From NCBI GenBank assembly GCA_018806985.1, contig JADANN010000457.1, positions 3,257,001 to 3,321,000 on the forward strand: a DNA stretch of 64,000 nucleotides, given 5' to 3'. Positions within the stretch are counted from its first letter, which is position 1. Every line of letters starts with the position of its first letter. The notes under the pieces were generated by a model that was not told the origin of the DNA, made no database searches, and saw only the letters and a program-made list of their open reading frames with translations. This document shows positions 11,692 through 22,900 of the stretch, one piece after another. Made by a program: the position numbers and the translations under genes. Source of the DNA: Angiostrongylus vasorum (lineage: Eukaryota > Nematoda > Chromadorea > Rhabditida > Metastrongylidae).

Positions 11692-12307
11692 GCAATCGGC
11701 AGAATGGAACGAGACTTCTCTGAGAGAATAGAAACTTTGGGTTGATGGATATTGGTAAACCTATTCAAACTACTGTATATGTTAAATATGCCCTTAATTA
11801 TCTCTGCGATACTTGCTGAAGTCATTGTGGATCAATAAGGTTGATTTATCATTTGTCCTTCATTTTATCATTTACCCTCAATGCGAATCATCACTGTTTG
11901 CTCTACTCGGATATTTGGTAGTGTCGACTCCATTGAGGGATTTTTATTCTTCTTAGCCCATGAATTGAGTTTGCCTTGGTTCTCGATCTCAGTATTAAAT
12001 GTTACTTTTGCACACTCACACACACCCGACACCACAAAACATTTGGCAGTGTCGTTGGTGGTAATACGGTTTAGCTTCACTTCGTGAGAATTCTGTGCTT
12101 ACGTTCGACGTCGACAACAGTGGGCGACCCCAAAATATCGAGTTTCTTTTTAAATGTAAAAAACAATCTATTTTTCCGCCTGAATACTTTCTGTACGCAC
12201 GCACTAAGCACGTTGCTTCTTATCGACTAGGTGAACCATGCAGGTTCTGTGTCTGTCGATTGCTTGATGTTGATCAAGCAGTGAATCCTGAATTTGTGGT
12301 TGACATA

Positions 12308-12695
12308 CTTGATGCTTGAACAGCCCGTCCTCACTGTTTGTGCGGGCCTCAGCATATTCCCCATTTTTCAGAGATTTCCTGGTTAAGGCATTGTGGTTCC
12401 CTGGAATCCCGAGGTCAGCTTGACCAAAGTCTGCCCCAGGTCTTTACCACTACAGGTAGTCGCCAACCTTATGGATCAGAGGAAGATTTGCCACCATGCG
12501 ACTTTGATACCAGGATGGTGGTGGGTCCTAGTATTGGTTTACCCTTAGCTAGGCTTCCTGATGGAAACTCCGTACTCCTTCTCAGCTTGGGAGACCCTAT
12601 CAGGGGGATGAATCCTTCGCTGTTCATCGCAGTCCGACATCTAGGGAACACGTCCCAGCCACGGTGATGCGATAAACCGTTGGGAGGGTGGTCGA
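12308..12695 (-). repeat. repeat family D, copy 1 (RTE-tailed, about 390 bp)
   Basis: Near full-length copy. On the minus strand the element starts around 12695 (CAACGGTTTATCGCATCACC) and ends around 12308 with a tail related to the 3' end of the RTE at 62449 (ATGCTG...CGCACA...GACGGGCTG...AAGCATCAAG). It carries no intact ORF, so it is most simply a non-autonomous passenger of the RTE machinery or a deeply truncated RTE relative. Confidence 0.8.
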
Positions 12696-13094
12696 CATAG
12701 CTAATCAGAATCACGATATATACATATTCAGTTTCATAGAACCTGCAGACGCCAAGAAGGTCTTTCAATAAAGTTCCGAGGTTGAAAGAGAAACCAAGTG
12801 TTGATAAAATATTGAAAAATTTCATGATCAATTTCCTTTTAAACAGTGGCTTGCGAATGGTCGTATTCAAAGAATACTTCCTTCGCGTGTTCTGTTGATA
12901 ACCATCGAGTGATTCGAGTGCGCACTATGGTCTCCCTCGTTCATCGAAGTGGTGAGCCAAAAACTTTAACTAGTTGCCCACTCACTCGTCTCTAAGGGAC
13001 AGCATTCAAATTTTCGTTCATAATTGCGTGTATGAAATTGACTTACGAATAAATTTATGCATTTGCTGTTTATTTGCTCATTTAGTTTATTTAC

Positions 13095-13260
13095 TACAGA
13101 AGTAGGTAGCAGAGTGGTAGTAGTGCCATTCAATACGCTCAAGGTCCTGGTTCGATCCCGTAGCAAGTCAACTAGACCCTATCTATCCGGCTTTTCGAAT
13201 TTAGCACTGGATTTATGTCGGAAACGCAACGACTAACCCGAAAAGGCTACGACTCCCTTT
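13095..13260 (+). repeat. tRNA-like repeat fragment
   Basis: TAGGTAGCAGAGTGGTAGTA resembles a Pol III A box and GGTTCGATCCCG an exact B box about 35 bp downstream, as in a tRNA-derived SINE head. There is no acceptor-stem pairing, so it is not called a tRNA gene. The downstream body does not match SINE-A or SINE-C well. Confidence 0.4.
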
Positions 13261-13617
13261 GATGAAATCTGGAAACGGTCTAATACGCGCTGTTCCAAAA
13301 TGCCAAGAAAAATCGTATCAACCAGAACTGGACGACAGTCATAAATGAGATCGAAAATCACCTACCCGCTGCCGAACCCCCATGCAAAAATTCGAAGACT
13401 ATCGTGGATGGTGGGAGTGAGGGAGCGAAGTGGATCCAAGAATTGCTGAAATCCGTATAATATGTGTAACGTCGTGCACTGCAAATAAAATCAGATATCC
13501 TTCGTACCAAAACGACATCTGGGTTATGTGTGAATTCCGCTGATTCTGAATGATTTTCTTCTTCCTAGCGCATGTAATAGAATGCTGCTCGATTAAGTTT
13601 TGTTGTTTTTCTTGTAG

Positions 13618-13830
13618 TTCTTGGATAGGTCTGTAATTCGTGCTATAGCCATCGTCACACAGGCAGCTGCGCCAACCTTTTTGATTGGAAGGAACTTTTT
13701 CAATACAGGACTGGCTTCATTTTGCCCATTCAAGAGTGATGAGAGACTTGCAGCGACTATGCCTGAATCACTGGATGGTGCCTCTAATTGTGCGCCTCTC
13801 GTGCTCGTTTTAATCATGAAAACTTATTAG
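13618..13830 (+). CDS. candidate coding exon, gene unidentified
   Basis: A strong acceptor (TTTTTCTTGTAG) precedes an open frame reading AIVTQAAAPTFLIGRNFFNT then CPFKSDERLAATMPESLDG, ending at TAG 13828 unless it is spliced out earlier (possible donor in GATGGTGCC). The opposite strand is also open in another codon phase (KKVGAAACVTMAIARIT), so strand is inferred from the acceptor. A possible next exon is 13931-13967 before donor GTGAGC. No family is recognised. Confidence 0.35.
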   Translation, partial: FLDRSVIRAIAIVTQAAAPTFLIGRNFFNTGLASFCPFKSDERLAATMPESLDGASNCAPLVLVLIMKTY

Positions 13831-13930
13831 TTCAATACGAATTGTTCCAAGTAAAAAACGGGAAATTCCAAATGAAAAATCTTGCAATTTTTTTACACGC
13901 AATCATTCTGATATCTGATCCATTCTTTAG

Positions 13931-13994
13931 TGTTCCCACTTCGATCTGTGGAATGCTATGCTCTGCGTGAGCAGCTCAAAAGTGATTTAATTTA
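13931..13994 (+). CDS. candidate short exon after 13618 exon
   Basis: Acceptor TTCTTTAG leads either to CSHFDLWNAMLC with donor GTGAGC, or, one frame over, to FPLRSVECYALREQLKSDLI with a TAG at 13992. Both readings are coding-like; phase to the preceding candidate exon is unresolved. Confidence 0.25.
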
Positions 13995-14100
13995 GAAAAA
14001 GGAGTAAGGTTTCTTAAAACGTACAGAACTCACACAAAAGGCTGCTTCGCTCGTCGAAGAATTCATCGACTAAGGTAGAGGTGTAGTTGGTTAGTGGACA

Positions 14101-14372
14101 ATAAACGATAAAGCTCACCGTGTTGATCAGTCCCCGCAGGATGTGCCATGCATTCGAGTTCATTAAGCACTGTTAGAGGCGATTGAATGCCTATCTTACC
14201 TGTCCATTGACTCGCGCTGGCCTGCCGACGAATCGAATCATTGGTGGCATCATCCCAGACAAGTATGGTGCCAATTTACGGACCCCAGAAAGTTGGAAAG
14301 CTTGGTGGGCCTGGGGTGCGGGAACAATTCCTTGCCTATTGCAAGGCGACTCTAACTATTGCACCATACGAG
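14101..14372 (-). repeat. SINE-A copy 1 (tRNA-derived)
   Basis: Family consensus, read 5' to 3' and pieced together from all copies here: a tRNA-like head TGTGGCGCAGTGGTTAGAGG (A box) and a diverged B box GGATCGATCCC; a body with CCAAGCCTTCCATC, GGTACCAGACTTGTCTGG, GCACTGGCTCGATACAT and CATTGTAAAGGCCAGATATG; a 3' end GGGATTGATCAACGCCGAGA with short TTTATCC-type repeats. About 285 bp, no ORF. This copy is complete but diverged and lies in an intergenic stretch. Confidence 0.85.
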
Positions 14373-14990
14373 CCACTATTTGATTAGTGAGCTTCTGAAG
14401 ACCAGAAAACACTCTTTATTTGCCAACAGACCAGCTCATGCTGATTCCGTTGGTTTGACTTTTTTTTATTAAGAAGTAGAACAGCAATGGATCATCAGCA
14501 AACGACGGTGTTGTTGACATCCTAAGAGAAAGGCGTACTTCCTCGTAGTTGTTGATAAAGTGATATGCCCTAACCATATTTTCAATAACCAAGTTTCTGG
14601 TCTGTTGAAATATTTCCTTTATGGTCGCAACATCCTGCACCAGCGAATGTTTATTAATAAGAAAGTCACCAGAACTTGTAGATAAGAAGAAGATTTGCCA
14701 CCTTTCGGCTAGGTTTCTTCTAAAATGGAGATAATTGCTGGCATTGATTTTGAGTTATGCTAACTTGAGGCCGAAGTGTAGTTTTCACTGAAATCTTTGA
14801 TACAGGCAGTTTCCCGCTAGTTTAGGACAAGAAGTTTAGCTATCTTATAGCTAGAGCTCATGTTCCACGATGATTTCGAATCCTTTTAGCGACATATTGA
14901 TGACGGTGTAGCAATGTGAACATGGGCTTGCTATTATGGTTGCGCTCTGTACTGACTTGGTTGCTTTGCGCATCACATAATTCTGATGCC
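14373..14990. other. no supported feature
   Basis: AT-rich unique-looking sequence between SINE-A copy 1 and family D copy 2. Only short antisense-type frames; no motif recognised. Confidence 0.4.
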
Positions 14991-14991
14991 T

Positions 14992-15395
14992 CCCAACGCT
15001 TTACCGCCTCATCATGGCTGGGAGGCGTTCGTGGGTGTCGGACTGCAATGTACAGCTGGAGATTCATCCTCTGAGTCTCCCCAAGCTGAGAAGAAATCCG
15101 GCATTTCCATCAGGGAAGCCTAGCTAAGTGTAAATCAATATCTGGATCCACCACCGTCCTAGTATCAAAGTAGTAGCATGGTGGCAAATCCTCCCTGTGA
15201 TCCATAAGGGCGGCGCGTGCCCGTGGTGGTGACGACCTGGGGGCAGACTCTGGCCAGGCTGACCTCGGGACTTCAGGGAACCACAGTGATTAAATCAGGA
15301 AAAACTCTGAAAAATGGAGAATATGCTGGAGCTCGCACAACCAATGAAGACGGGCTATCCAAGTATCCAACTAAATATCAGTCCAACAGTGTCAG
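14992..15395 (+). repeat. repeat family D, copy 2 (plus-strand reference copy)
   Basis: The only near-complete plus-strand copy. It starts CCTCCCAACGCTTTACCGCC and ends with a segment that translates ARTTNEDGLSKYPTKYQ, closely matching IRTAREDGPSKYPSK at the end of the RTE reading frame near 62450-62510. The shared tail covers roughly 60 bp. The 5' 300 bp show no similarity to the RTE reading frame. Confidence 0.85.
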
Positions 15396-15399
15396 ATGT

Positions 15400-16140
15400 T
15401 AGTCCTTTATTCCACTTTTTTGTGAATTCTTACTTAGTGGATCCTTCCAATCTGTGAAGTCAAATAAATTATGGAGATATATGTTTTTCTAGTCCTGTTA
15501 AAATGTCACGTATTTCGACCTGCCGCCAACATTACGAGTGATGGCAAATAATCTTGGATCTCCAATCGTCGAGTGGCATAGGTAATATGTGTATTCCTTG
15601 GAAAGCATACGTGACTTACGAGCGAATCATTGCTTAATTCCAACTAATTTAGCTATAAATTAGCAAGCCTCATAATCTACCGAAAGAATTAATGTTCAGC
15701 AGTGATAGCGCCGAAATTGTAACGACCAAGTACTGCAAAGCTAACATTCTAAAGCTAACTCGAATCTAATCTTATTCTATGAGCCAAGGCAAACTGATGC
15801 CCTCGATGAAATCATTTGGATGAGAATCCAAGCTCACAATTCAAAAAATCATTTTCGAAAACAAAGGACTGTGGGATGATTGTTTTGTGTAGAGAATCTT
15901 GGCGTTGGGAAATTCTACTGTACTTTGGACAAGGTGAGCACATGATAACGCAAGAAATACTGAGCATTTAAACCGTTTTGTTCTACATTCTCGATTAGGA
16001 TTCTTGTGTTCTTCAAGATGCAAAAAAAAAGAGAGGTCGTCCCAGAAATAAATCAGTTATCTACTGGAAAAGGATTATAAATTGAACACGTAGAATGCGT
16101 TTATTTTATCTGGTCTAGCAGCGAACACGCTGGCCATAAC
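15400..16140. other. no supported feature
   Basis: AT-rich sequence; short frames on both strands without domain or splice support. Confidence 0.4.
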
Positions 16141-16149
16141 GTAAAGCTC

Positions 16150-16415
16150 TAAAAAGCTCTCGGCTTTGATCAATCCCTGGTTGCGCCATGCATTCGACTT
16201 CATTAAGCATCAATCGAGGTGACTGAATGCATATCTGGCCTTTACAATGACTCACGCTTGCTTAGCGAATTATCGAGCCAGTGCTGCTGTCCTCCCAGAC
16301 AAGTCTGGTACCAATCTACCGACCTCAGAGAGATGGAGGGCTTGGTGGGTCAAGGCCGTGGGAATCGATCCCATATGTATTGCAGGGCGCATCCGACCAC
16401 TACACTACACGCGCC
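16150..16415 (-). repeat. SINE-A copy 2
   Basis: Near-complete copy; the tRNA-like head lies at the right end (complement of CACTACACTACACGCGCC) and the GATCAA tail at the left end near 16172. Confidence 0.88.
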
Positions 16416-16795
16416 TGCTAGCCATAAGTTGTAAGCAAAGATTCTTGAAAATACTCCAACTCGCCTTATCGACCTATCCTCCTCAAGATCAAGGATTTCT
16501 ATTGCGTAAATTGCTCTCGCATCGAAATGAAAAACAGGCAAAATTCCCTTAATAAGAACAAGAATCATAAGTAGAGTCAATCATGAACTTCTTCCACATT
16601 TGGAAGCCGGTCTGCCCTTTGCACAAGCATTAAATATTGTCTTGAAAAGTTCGTTGTTAACATGGTTGACAGCTATCCGTGCAGTAAGGTTTTGCCCTAT
16701 TTTAAGCTGTGATGGATAGCACTTTGATTTTTCTGTTGAAGCAGAAGTAGGAGATCTTACCAATCCCCGTAAATTCAGCTACGTCAATGTTGCAG

Positions 16796-16950
16796 TGGGA
16801 AATCTCCCCAGAATGTTACACAAGACGTTTTAGCATATTTAATGTTCTGCGCGAACAACGTGAACCAGAAGTTCGTTCGCGGGCAGGAGTAGCATTCGTA
16901 TTATACCATTCGACTATACACTGCATACTGGAGATTAGGAATGGAAACGA
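16796..16950 (+). CDS. unidentified C2-ended gene, most 5' supported exon
   Basis: Acceptor CAATGTTGCAG, reading [20 protein letters not shown] through [16 protein letters not shown]. It joins the 17968 exon in phase only with a weak donor GTCCAT at 16951; read straight on, it stops at TGA 16958. It could therefore be the end of a different transcript. Confidence 0.45.
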
Positions 16951-19900
16951 GTCCATATGACGCCGTCACTGTTTTCCCTAGCGTTTCGTGTTTTCGCTGC
17001 TGACCTGCTCATAATAGCAAAGCAACTGACATCAGCATAAGATGTTTGAGCAGTGATTATTGCCGATTTAGGCTCCCCAGATCAATCCCGCTGGCGGGTG
17101 ATTGCTGATGGCAAAAGATCGATAGAACTAGCTGACAGAAGGCGAAACGAAGAACCCGCATGGTGTGGTGGTGAACGCGTTACTCCCCGGAAAGGACAAT
17201 AGCGCGTTCGATCCCCACCGCAGACACCTGCGGTCCAGAGTTTTGCAAATATCTCAGCATCACCAGAGTTATATTTGGCAATATATACCCTGCCTTAAAA
17301 AAGAGTAGGCAGTAAATAATAAGTTAAAATTGCAAATAACTTACTTGATACTTGAATGGCCCGTCCTCACTGGTTGTGAGGGGCCCCAGCACAATCCCCA
17401 CTTTTTCGGCGATTTGCTGGTTGAGCCATTGTGGTCCGCTGGAAACCCGAGGTCAGCCTGGCCAAAGTGTGCCCCAGGTCTTCACCACACCAGGCCGTCG
17501 CTGACCTTGTGGATCAAAGGGAGATTTGCCACCATGCCACTTTGATACCAGGACAGTGGTAGGTCTTGGTACTGGTTTACTTCATTAAATGCAAATAAAC
17601 CACTAGCAATTGGTTAGGCAAAACTAAGAGATGGAACAAAGAAGACGACCAAAGACCGAGAAGACATCTCATCGGCTTCCACATGGTGGGCGCAGCAAAG
17701 ACTTGGGTGTAGTCGTGAAAGCGTTAATTGCTGCGTGCTCTCCGCAATTGCACACTATACGCCCTACTGCCGTCTCTCGAAAGTAAACGTAGTTCTTTGA
17801 CTTCACTATATTGCTGCTTACTAGCAGATATTGGTTGGTTTGATCGTTGTGCGATGTGAGGACCTATTTCTGATGTATTGGTAAGCACTACTGAAATATC
17901 GTAGCTATGATGGAAATGAATGAATTGGTGGTATGATTTGATATTGACCAAGGGTTTTTCTTCCCAGCCGATCAGGCGACTATCGAGTTTCCCTTCCTGA
18001 AGAATTTGGTACTGAATTCGAAGTAGGATCGTGGGCAGCAGTGAACGTCTCTGGTGGTAAGGTGGAAACCAGTGGTATTCTCAACGTGGACGGTCTACCA
18101 GAAGTCAGGGTTGCGTATGGTAAAGCAGAGGTAAACGTTTATTTCCATGTACTATTGCTTTCTCATTTCTAAATCGTTGTTATAATAGTGGTTTATCTAC
18201 AGCGTTATTTAAGTAGAGAGTGGGTTTCGAAGGGAATCCTGAGGTTGTTGGATAGTGGAAGATATTTTTTTAACAGTTGTGAACGAGAAGCATTGGGTAA
18301 AGGATAGGGTTAGAGCAGAGTACACATGTGTGATGAAATGCATTTCTGAATTGCACCAAAGTACACAAGCGACATTCATTCATGTCACTGAGAAAATACA
18401 GGAAAGTGGTGTTACGGATGCTGTCGTACTCCTGCAATAAACTCGTAGGTAATTTGATGGACTTGTCCGAAATGATAACGACTCTTGCTTGTGAGGCCAG
18501 CTCAAAGCGAATTTGCTTTCTAAATGTTTTGATTCAAAACTATCCGTAATAAGTATCGAGACGAATGCTCACGTTTCTGCTGCATTATTCGTATTCCTTA
18601 CTATCTACTTGACACTTGGACGGCCCGTCCTCAATGGTTGTGGGAGACCCTAGCATAATCTCAATTTTTCGGAGATTTGCTGGTTAAGCCGTTGTGGTTC
18701 CCTGGAATGCCAAGGTCAGCCTGGCCAAAGTTTGCCCCAGGTCTTCACCACCAAGGCAGTTGCAGCCCCTTGTGGATCAGAGGGAGATTTGCCACCAGGC
18801 GACTTTGATACCAGGACGGTCGTGGATCCTTGTATTGGTTTACTCTTAGCTGGGCTTCCTGATGGAAACGCCGGACTCCTCAGTTTGGAAGACCCTGCCA
18901 GGAGGATGAATCCCTCCCCCTGTGCATCGCAGCCCGACATCCAGAAACACCTCCTAGCTACGATGAGGCGGTAAACCGTTGGAAGGATTCCGTATTACAA
19001 TGCAACTAGGAAATAAATTAATTAAATTACTGAAATGAAATTGCTGAGTGAATTCATGGTTCAATCGACTAGATGCTGTTCGGAATACGTCACTCACGTA
19101 ACTCCAATAAAGCGGAAAGAACCTGTCGATGTCAAAAGGTTAATTACCATGCTTAACATTCTTACCTTGAAATATGGAGGAGAATTCATCCAGCTCTTAG
19201 TTGCCAAGTTGTAATAAATGTCTAAGTTTTCGTTCAGAAAAAGCCCAAGGAGTTTTACTTTTTTAACTTGACTACTAAGACATGGGTCACGATGTTTACA
19301 GTTCCAGTTTGATAGTGCCATTTCATTGCCAGTGCTAACTATTGGGTTGTTCTAGAAGTCTTGTCGCTTTTTAATCAACTTTAAATATCGTGAGTGCGTA
19401 ACACAACGCCTGTTTTTTTCGCCATAGGTGCTGTGAATTTAAATCAGTTCACATTCATACAGACTAGGGCTTACATACTTATGGAATTCGACTCTCGACT
19501 TCAACTATCAATCAGTGTGTGATCGGTTCTAATATAAGCGCTATTGCCAGCGCTAGAAATTTACGTATATCAACATGGCACAGTTTTAGACTTTTGAGCC
19601 AACGATTCTTCTGAGTACATTTCAGAACTGCCCTGGTTCTCAAAGCTTCTTCACTATGTGCAGCACTACTTAAAATGTGACAATTCGTTGGTCGTATCTG
19701 CAGTATATTTTCTAGTTCTTTGAACCTGGCAACATTGCTTGCATGATATTTGCTTGGGTGTTGTCATGCCATTGAATTGGTTATTTTTGACCGACGTATG
19801 CCTGTCGCAGTCGGTGCAGCATATTGCCGATTGCTTGATGATTATTGTGCACTGCAACAATTCCATTAGAATTTAGCACTTAATAGATGATTGTATGTAC

Positions 19901-22900
19901 CGAATATGCGTGTGTGGCGCAGTGGTCAGAGGCGCCCTTAAATGCACACGTGGATCGATCCTCGTGTCCGTGGCCTACCAAGCCTTCCATCCCTCCGGGG
20001 TCGGCAGATTGGTACCAGACTTGTCTGAGAGGATAGCAGTACTGGCTCGATACATTGGTAGGTCACCGCGAATAATTGTAAAAGCCAGATATGCTTTCAA
20101 TCACCTCCAAACGATGCCAAATGAAGTAGAATGCATGGGGCATCCCTCAGGGATTGAGCAACATCGAGAGCTTTGTCCTTTTTTTTTTACGTAATAAAGA
20201 TGGATGGTCACCATAACTTGTACTTCATGCGAATTTTTCTTGGTAAGTGCTTCGATGCTTCAGCTTTCTCCATCCTTGCTCATAACGTGATCCTTTGGTC
20301 GTACAGCATCAATTTTTAGCCGCATCTTACAATAAGAGAGGCGCGTGTAGCACAGTGGTTAGAGGTGCCCTGCAATACACATGGCTTCGATCTCGCTCTC
20401 CGAGCACACCAAGCTTTCCATCGTTCAGGGGTCGCCACATTTGTACCAGACCTGACTACGAGGATAGCAGCACTGACTTGATACCACCACAAGTCATTGT
20501 AGATGCCATATATGCATTCAATCGCCTTCAAGGATGCTTAATGAAGCAGAATGCAAGGCGCATTATTCAGTGAATAATCAGCGTAGGAACCTTTATCCTT
20601 ATCCTTATGTTACAATAGTGTAAAGAAATTGACCTTTCGTTCCGTTTAAAAAAGTGCAGAGCAAACTTCATAACTACTGTGTCCATGTCATTCTATGTGG
20701 CGCGAATCTGTCGAGTTTCTTTTGTGTTCCATTCCTATTGAATTGTTCTTGTTCACCTGTATTCTTCAAAGCGTCATCGCTCGACAATTTAGTTCTTCGT
20801 GTCAGACCAGCAGATAAATCTTAATACCTTCATCATTAACAGCATTTTCTATGACTAGGCGACAAAGACACAATTTTCTTTTGTGATTTATGAGGTGTAG
20901 AATTTCATTGTGCGAACGTGGGCAAGTGGGCCTAGACCGTTTTTTGATTGCAAAGACTTCGTCGAGACCTTGGGCTTTCAGTGAACATGGAAAACGGCAC
21001 GTGAGTGGAATTACAGAGAACAAAGGGAGCATCCTGGATAGTGTTCGTCCCTCTAAAAGAAGCCTGATAAACTAATGGACCCGAAATTCGTCCCTCATCT
21101 TTCCGATTCAACGGTCTTTGAGTGCTCTTTTATGTAGAAGAGACGTGGGCCAGCACTTCAAATGGCTCGAAAATTCTGCATGCTACCTATGAAGTGTTTA
21201 AGCGGTGTTTTCTGAGATAGTCGACATAAACAACGTCTAACCGGGATGCATCGTTTCAATCTCTATCCTGTTGATTTGTATGTTCCCTATATTAGTTGTT
21301 TGCTTGTAATTATTGTAAATCTTTCCTTGCATCTTCTGTAAATTGTCTGTTAGCGACCATCTCGAGAACCTGCTTCGCAGCTGGCTGGAAAGGGATTCTG
21401 TAACTTTTTCGTACAAACCGCTCTTCTTTGTCCGACAGTTCGGGCGCTAGATGAGCATCTGTTAGCTGTACGTACTTTGCAGAATCTGCCATTCCCATCA
21501 ACTTCTTGTATGAGCCCCTACATCGCTGTGACGTGCACATTTTGTGTGAGCTATTGTACTGTATAGTCTTCACGAACCTTCCGTGCAAGTTGCTCTTTCA
21601 GATTGTACTAGCTGAGAAGATTTTAGAACCTCTCTCTGAGCACTGTGTCTAGTTCTCTTTGTATAAGCTCCACCCATTACAGAAGGAATATAGGGGAATT
21701 ACTAATCATCAGGCCAGTGCGTGAGTTTTGGTGCCGATTTCAAGTGTTTCACTTGTGCTTATCTTAGTTTCGGCCGTCCCCGTTCGCTCAACTGGCTATC
21801 GTCAGATTGTATATATTTTTACTGTTGTTATTGCTATAAACAGTTATAAACCAAGCTTGAGATTGTTCTTCCTGCCTACGTCAAAAAAATCTCGCGTGGA
21901 GCACTCATACAGAATCGAGCATTCTACTTCGAGTTAGTAATTACTCTGTGCTGAAGGCTGACCCGAAATCCAATATTCCATGGCACCAACTAATACATTT
22001 GGTGCATTGGTCTATCCGAATAAGAACTCCACGCTCATCGCAAGAAGGCGGTAGATGCTACTACTCTGCCATTCCATTGCGCCATCTACTCATTTGATGC
22101 ATTGCCCAAACTGTTTCGTACTCTATTCGAGTATTCTACCTTGCCTTGGGAAGAATCCCACCACTGTACGTCGCATCCGGACATCCAGGAACACCTCTCA
22201 GCCACAATTGGGCAGTAAACCGTTGGGAGGGACTGACGAAATAGCATGTCGGAATTTTGAAGGTGCAATCGTTGGGACGACGCATAGTTATTAGTCAATA
22301 CTCCCATCAAGAAAAAGCGGAGGGTCTCGTTCCCCTTACTCTAAATGAGCAGAAACGTTAACATTAAGTTAACCCCTTTAAATGAGACATGTAAAAAGTG
22401 AAAATGAATTGATACTAGTTTCGCTCATTTGTTCTGAAGCTTTTCGACATATTTTTTTTATATATTCGTCGATCTTGATGTTCAACGTACTGTGCTTGCA
22501 TATGACACTTCTAGGAATGGGCTGGAATTCTGGAAAGTTTGATCTCGTCGATAAAGATGAGCATACTCCAAAAGAGTCATGTACTTCAACACGAAGATAT
22601 TACAATCTCACAACGGTGTACTGGGTAAACATAAATGCTTGGATTCTTAAGTAAAAGACAAAGCTCTCAGCTTTTATCAATATCCTGAGGGATGCGCCAT
22701 GCATTCAACTTCATTAAGCATCGTTGGAGGTGATTGAATGTATATCTGGCTTTACAGTGGATCGTGGTGGCCTACCGATGTATTGAGCCAGTGTTGCTAT
22801 CCTCCAAGACAAGTCTGGTACCAATCTACCCACAGCGAGAAAGCTTAGTGAGCCTTGTGCGCTGGGATCGTTTCTATTTGTACTGGAAGGCGCCCTTGAA

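Noticed and set aside
13095..13160. tRNA gene
   Set aside because: A and B boxes present, but no cloverleaf or acceptor stem; the same holds for all SINE heads here.
13593..13817. Minus-strand frame with KKVGAAACVTMAIARIT
   Set aside because: The plus strand has the better acceptor (TTTTTCTTGTAG); kept only as a note on strand uncertainty.
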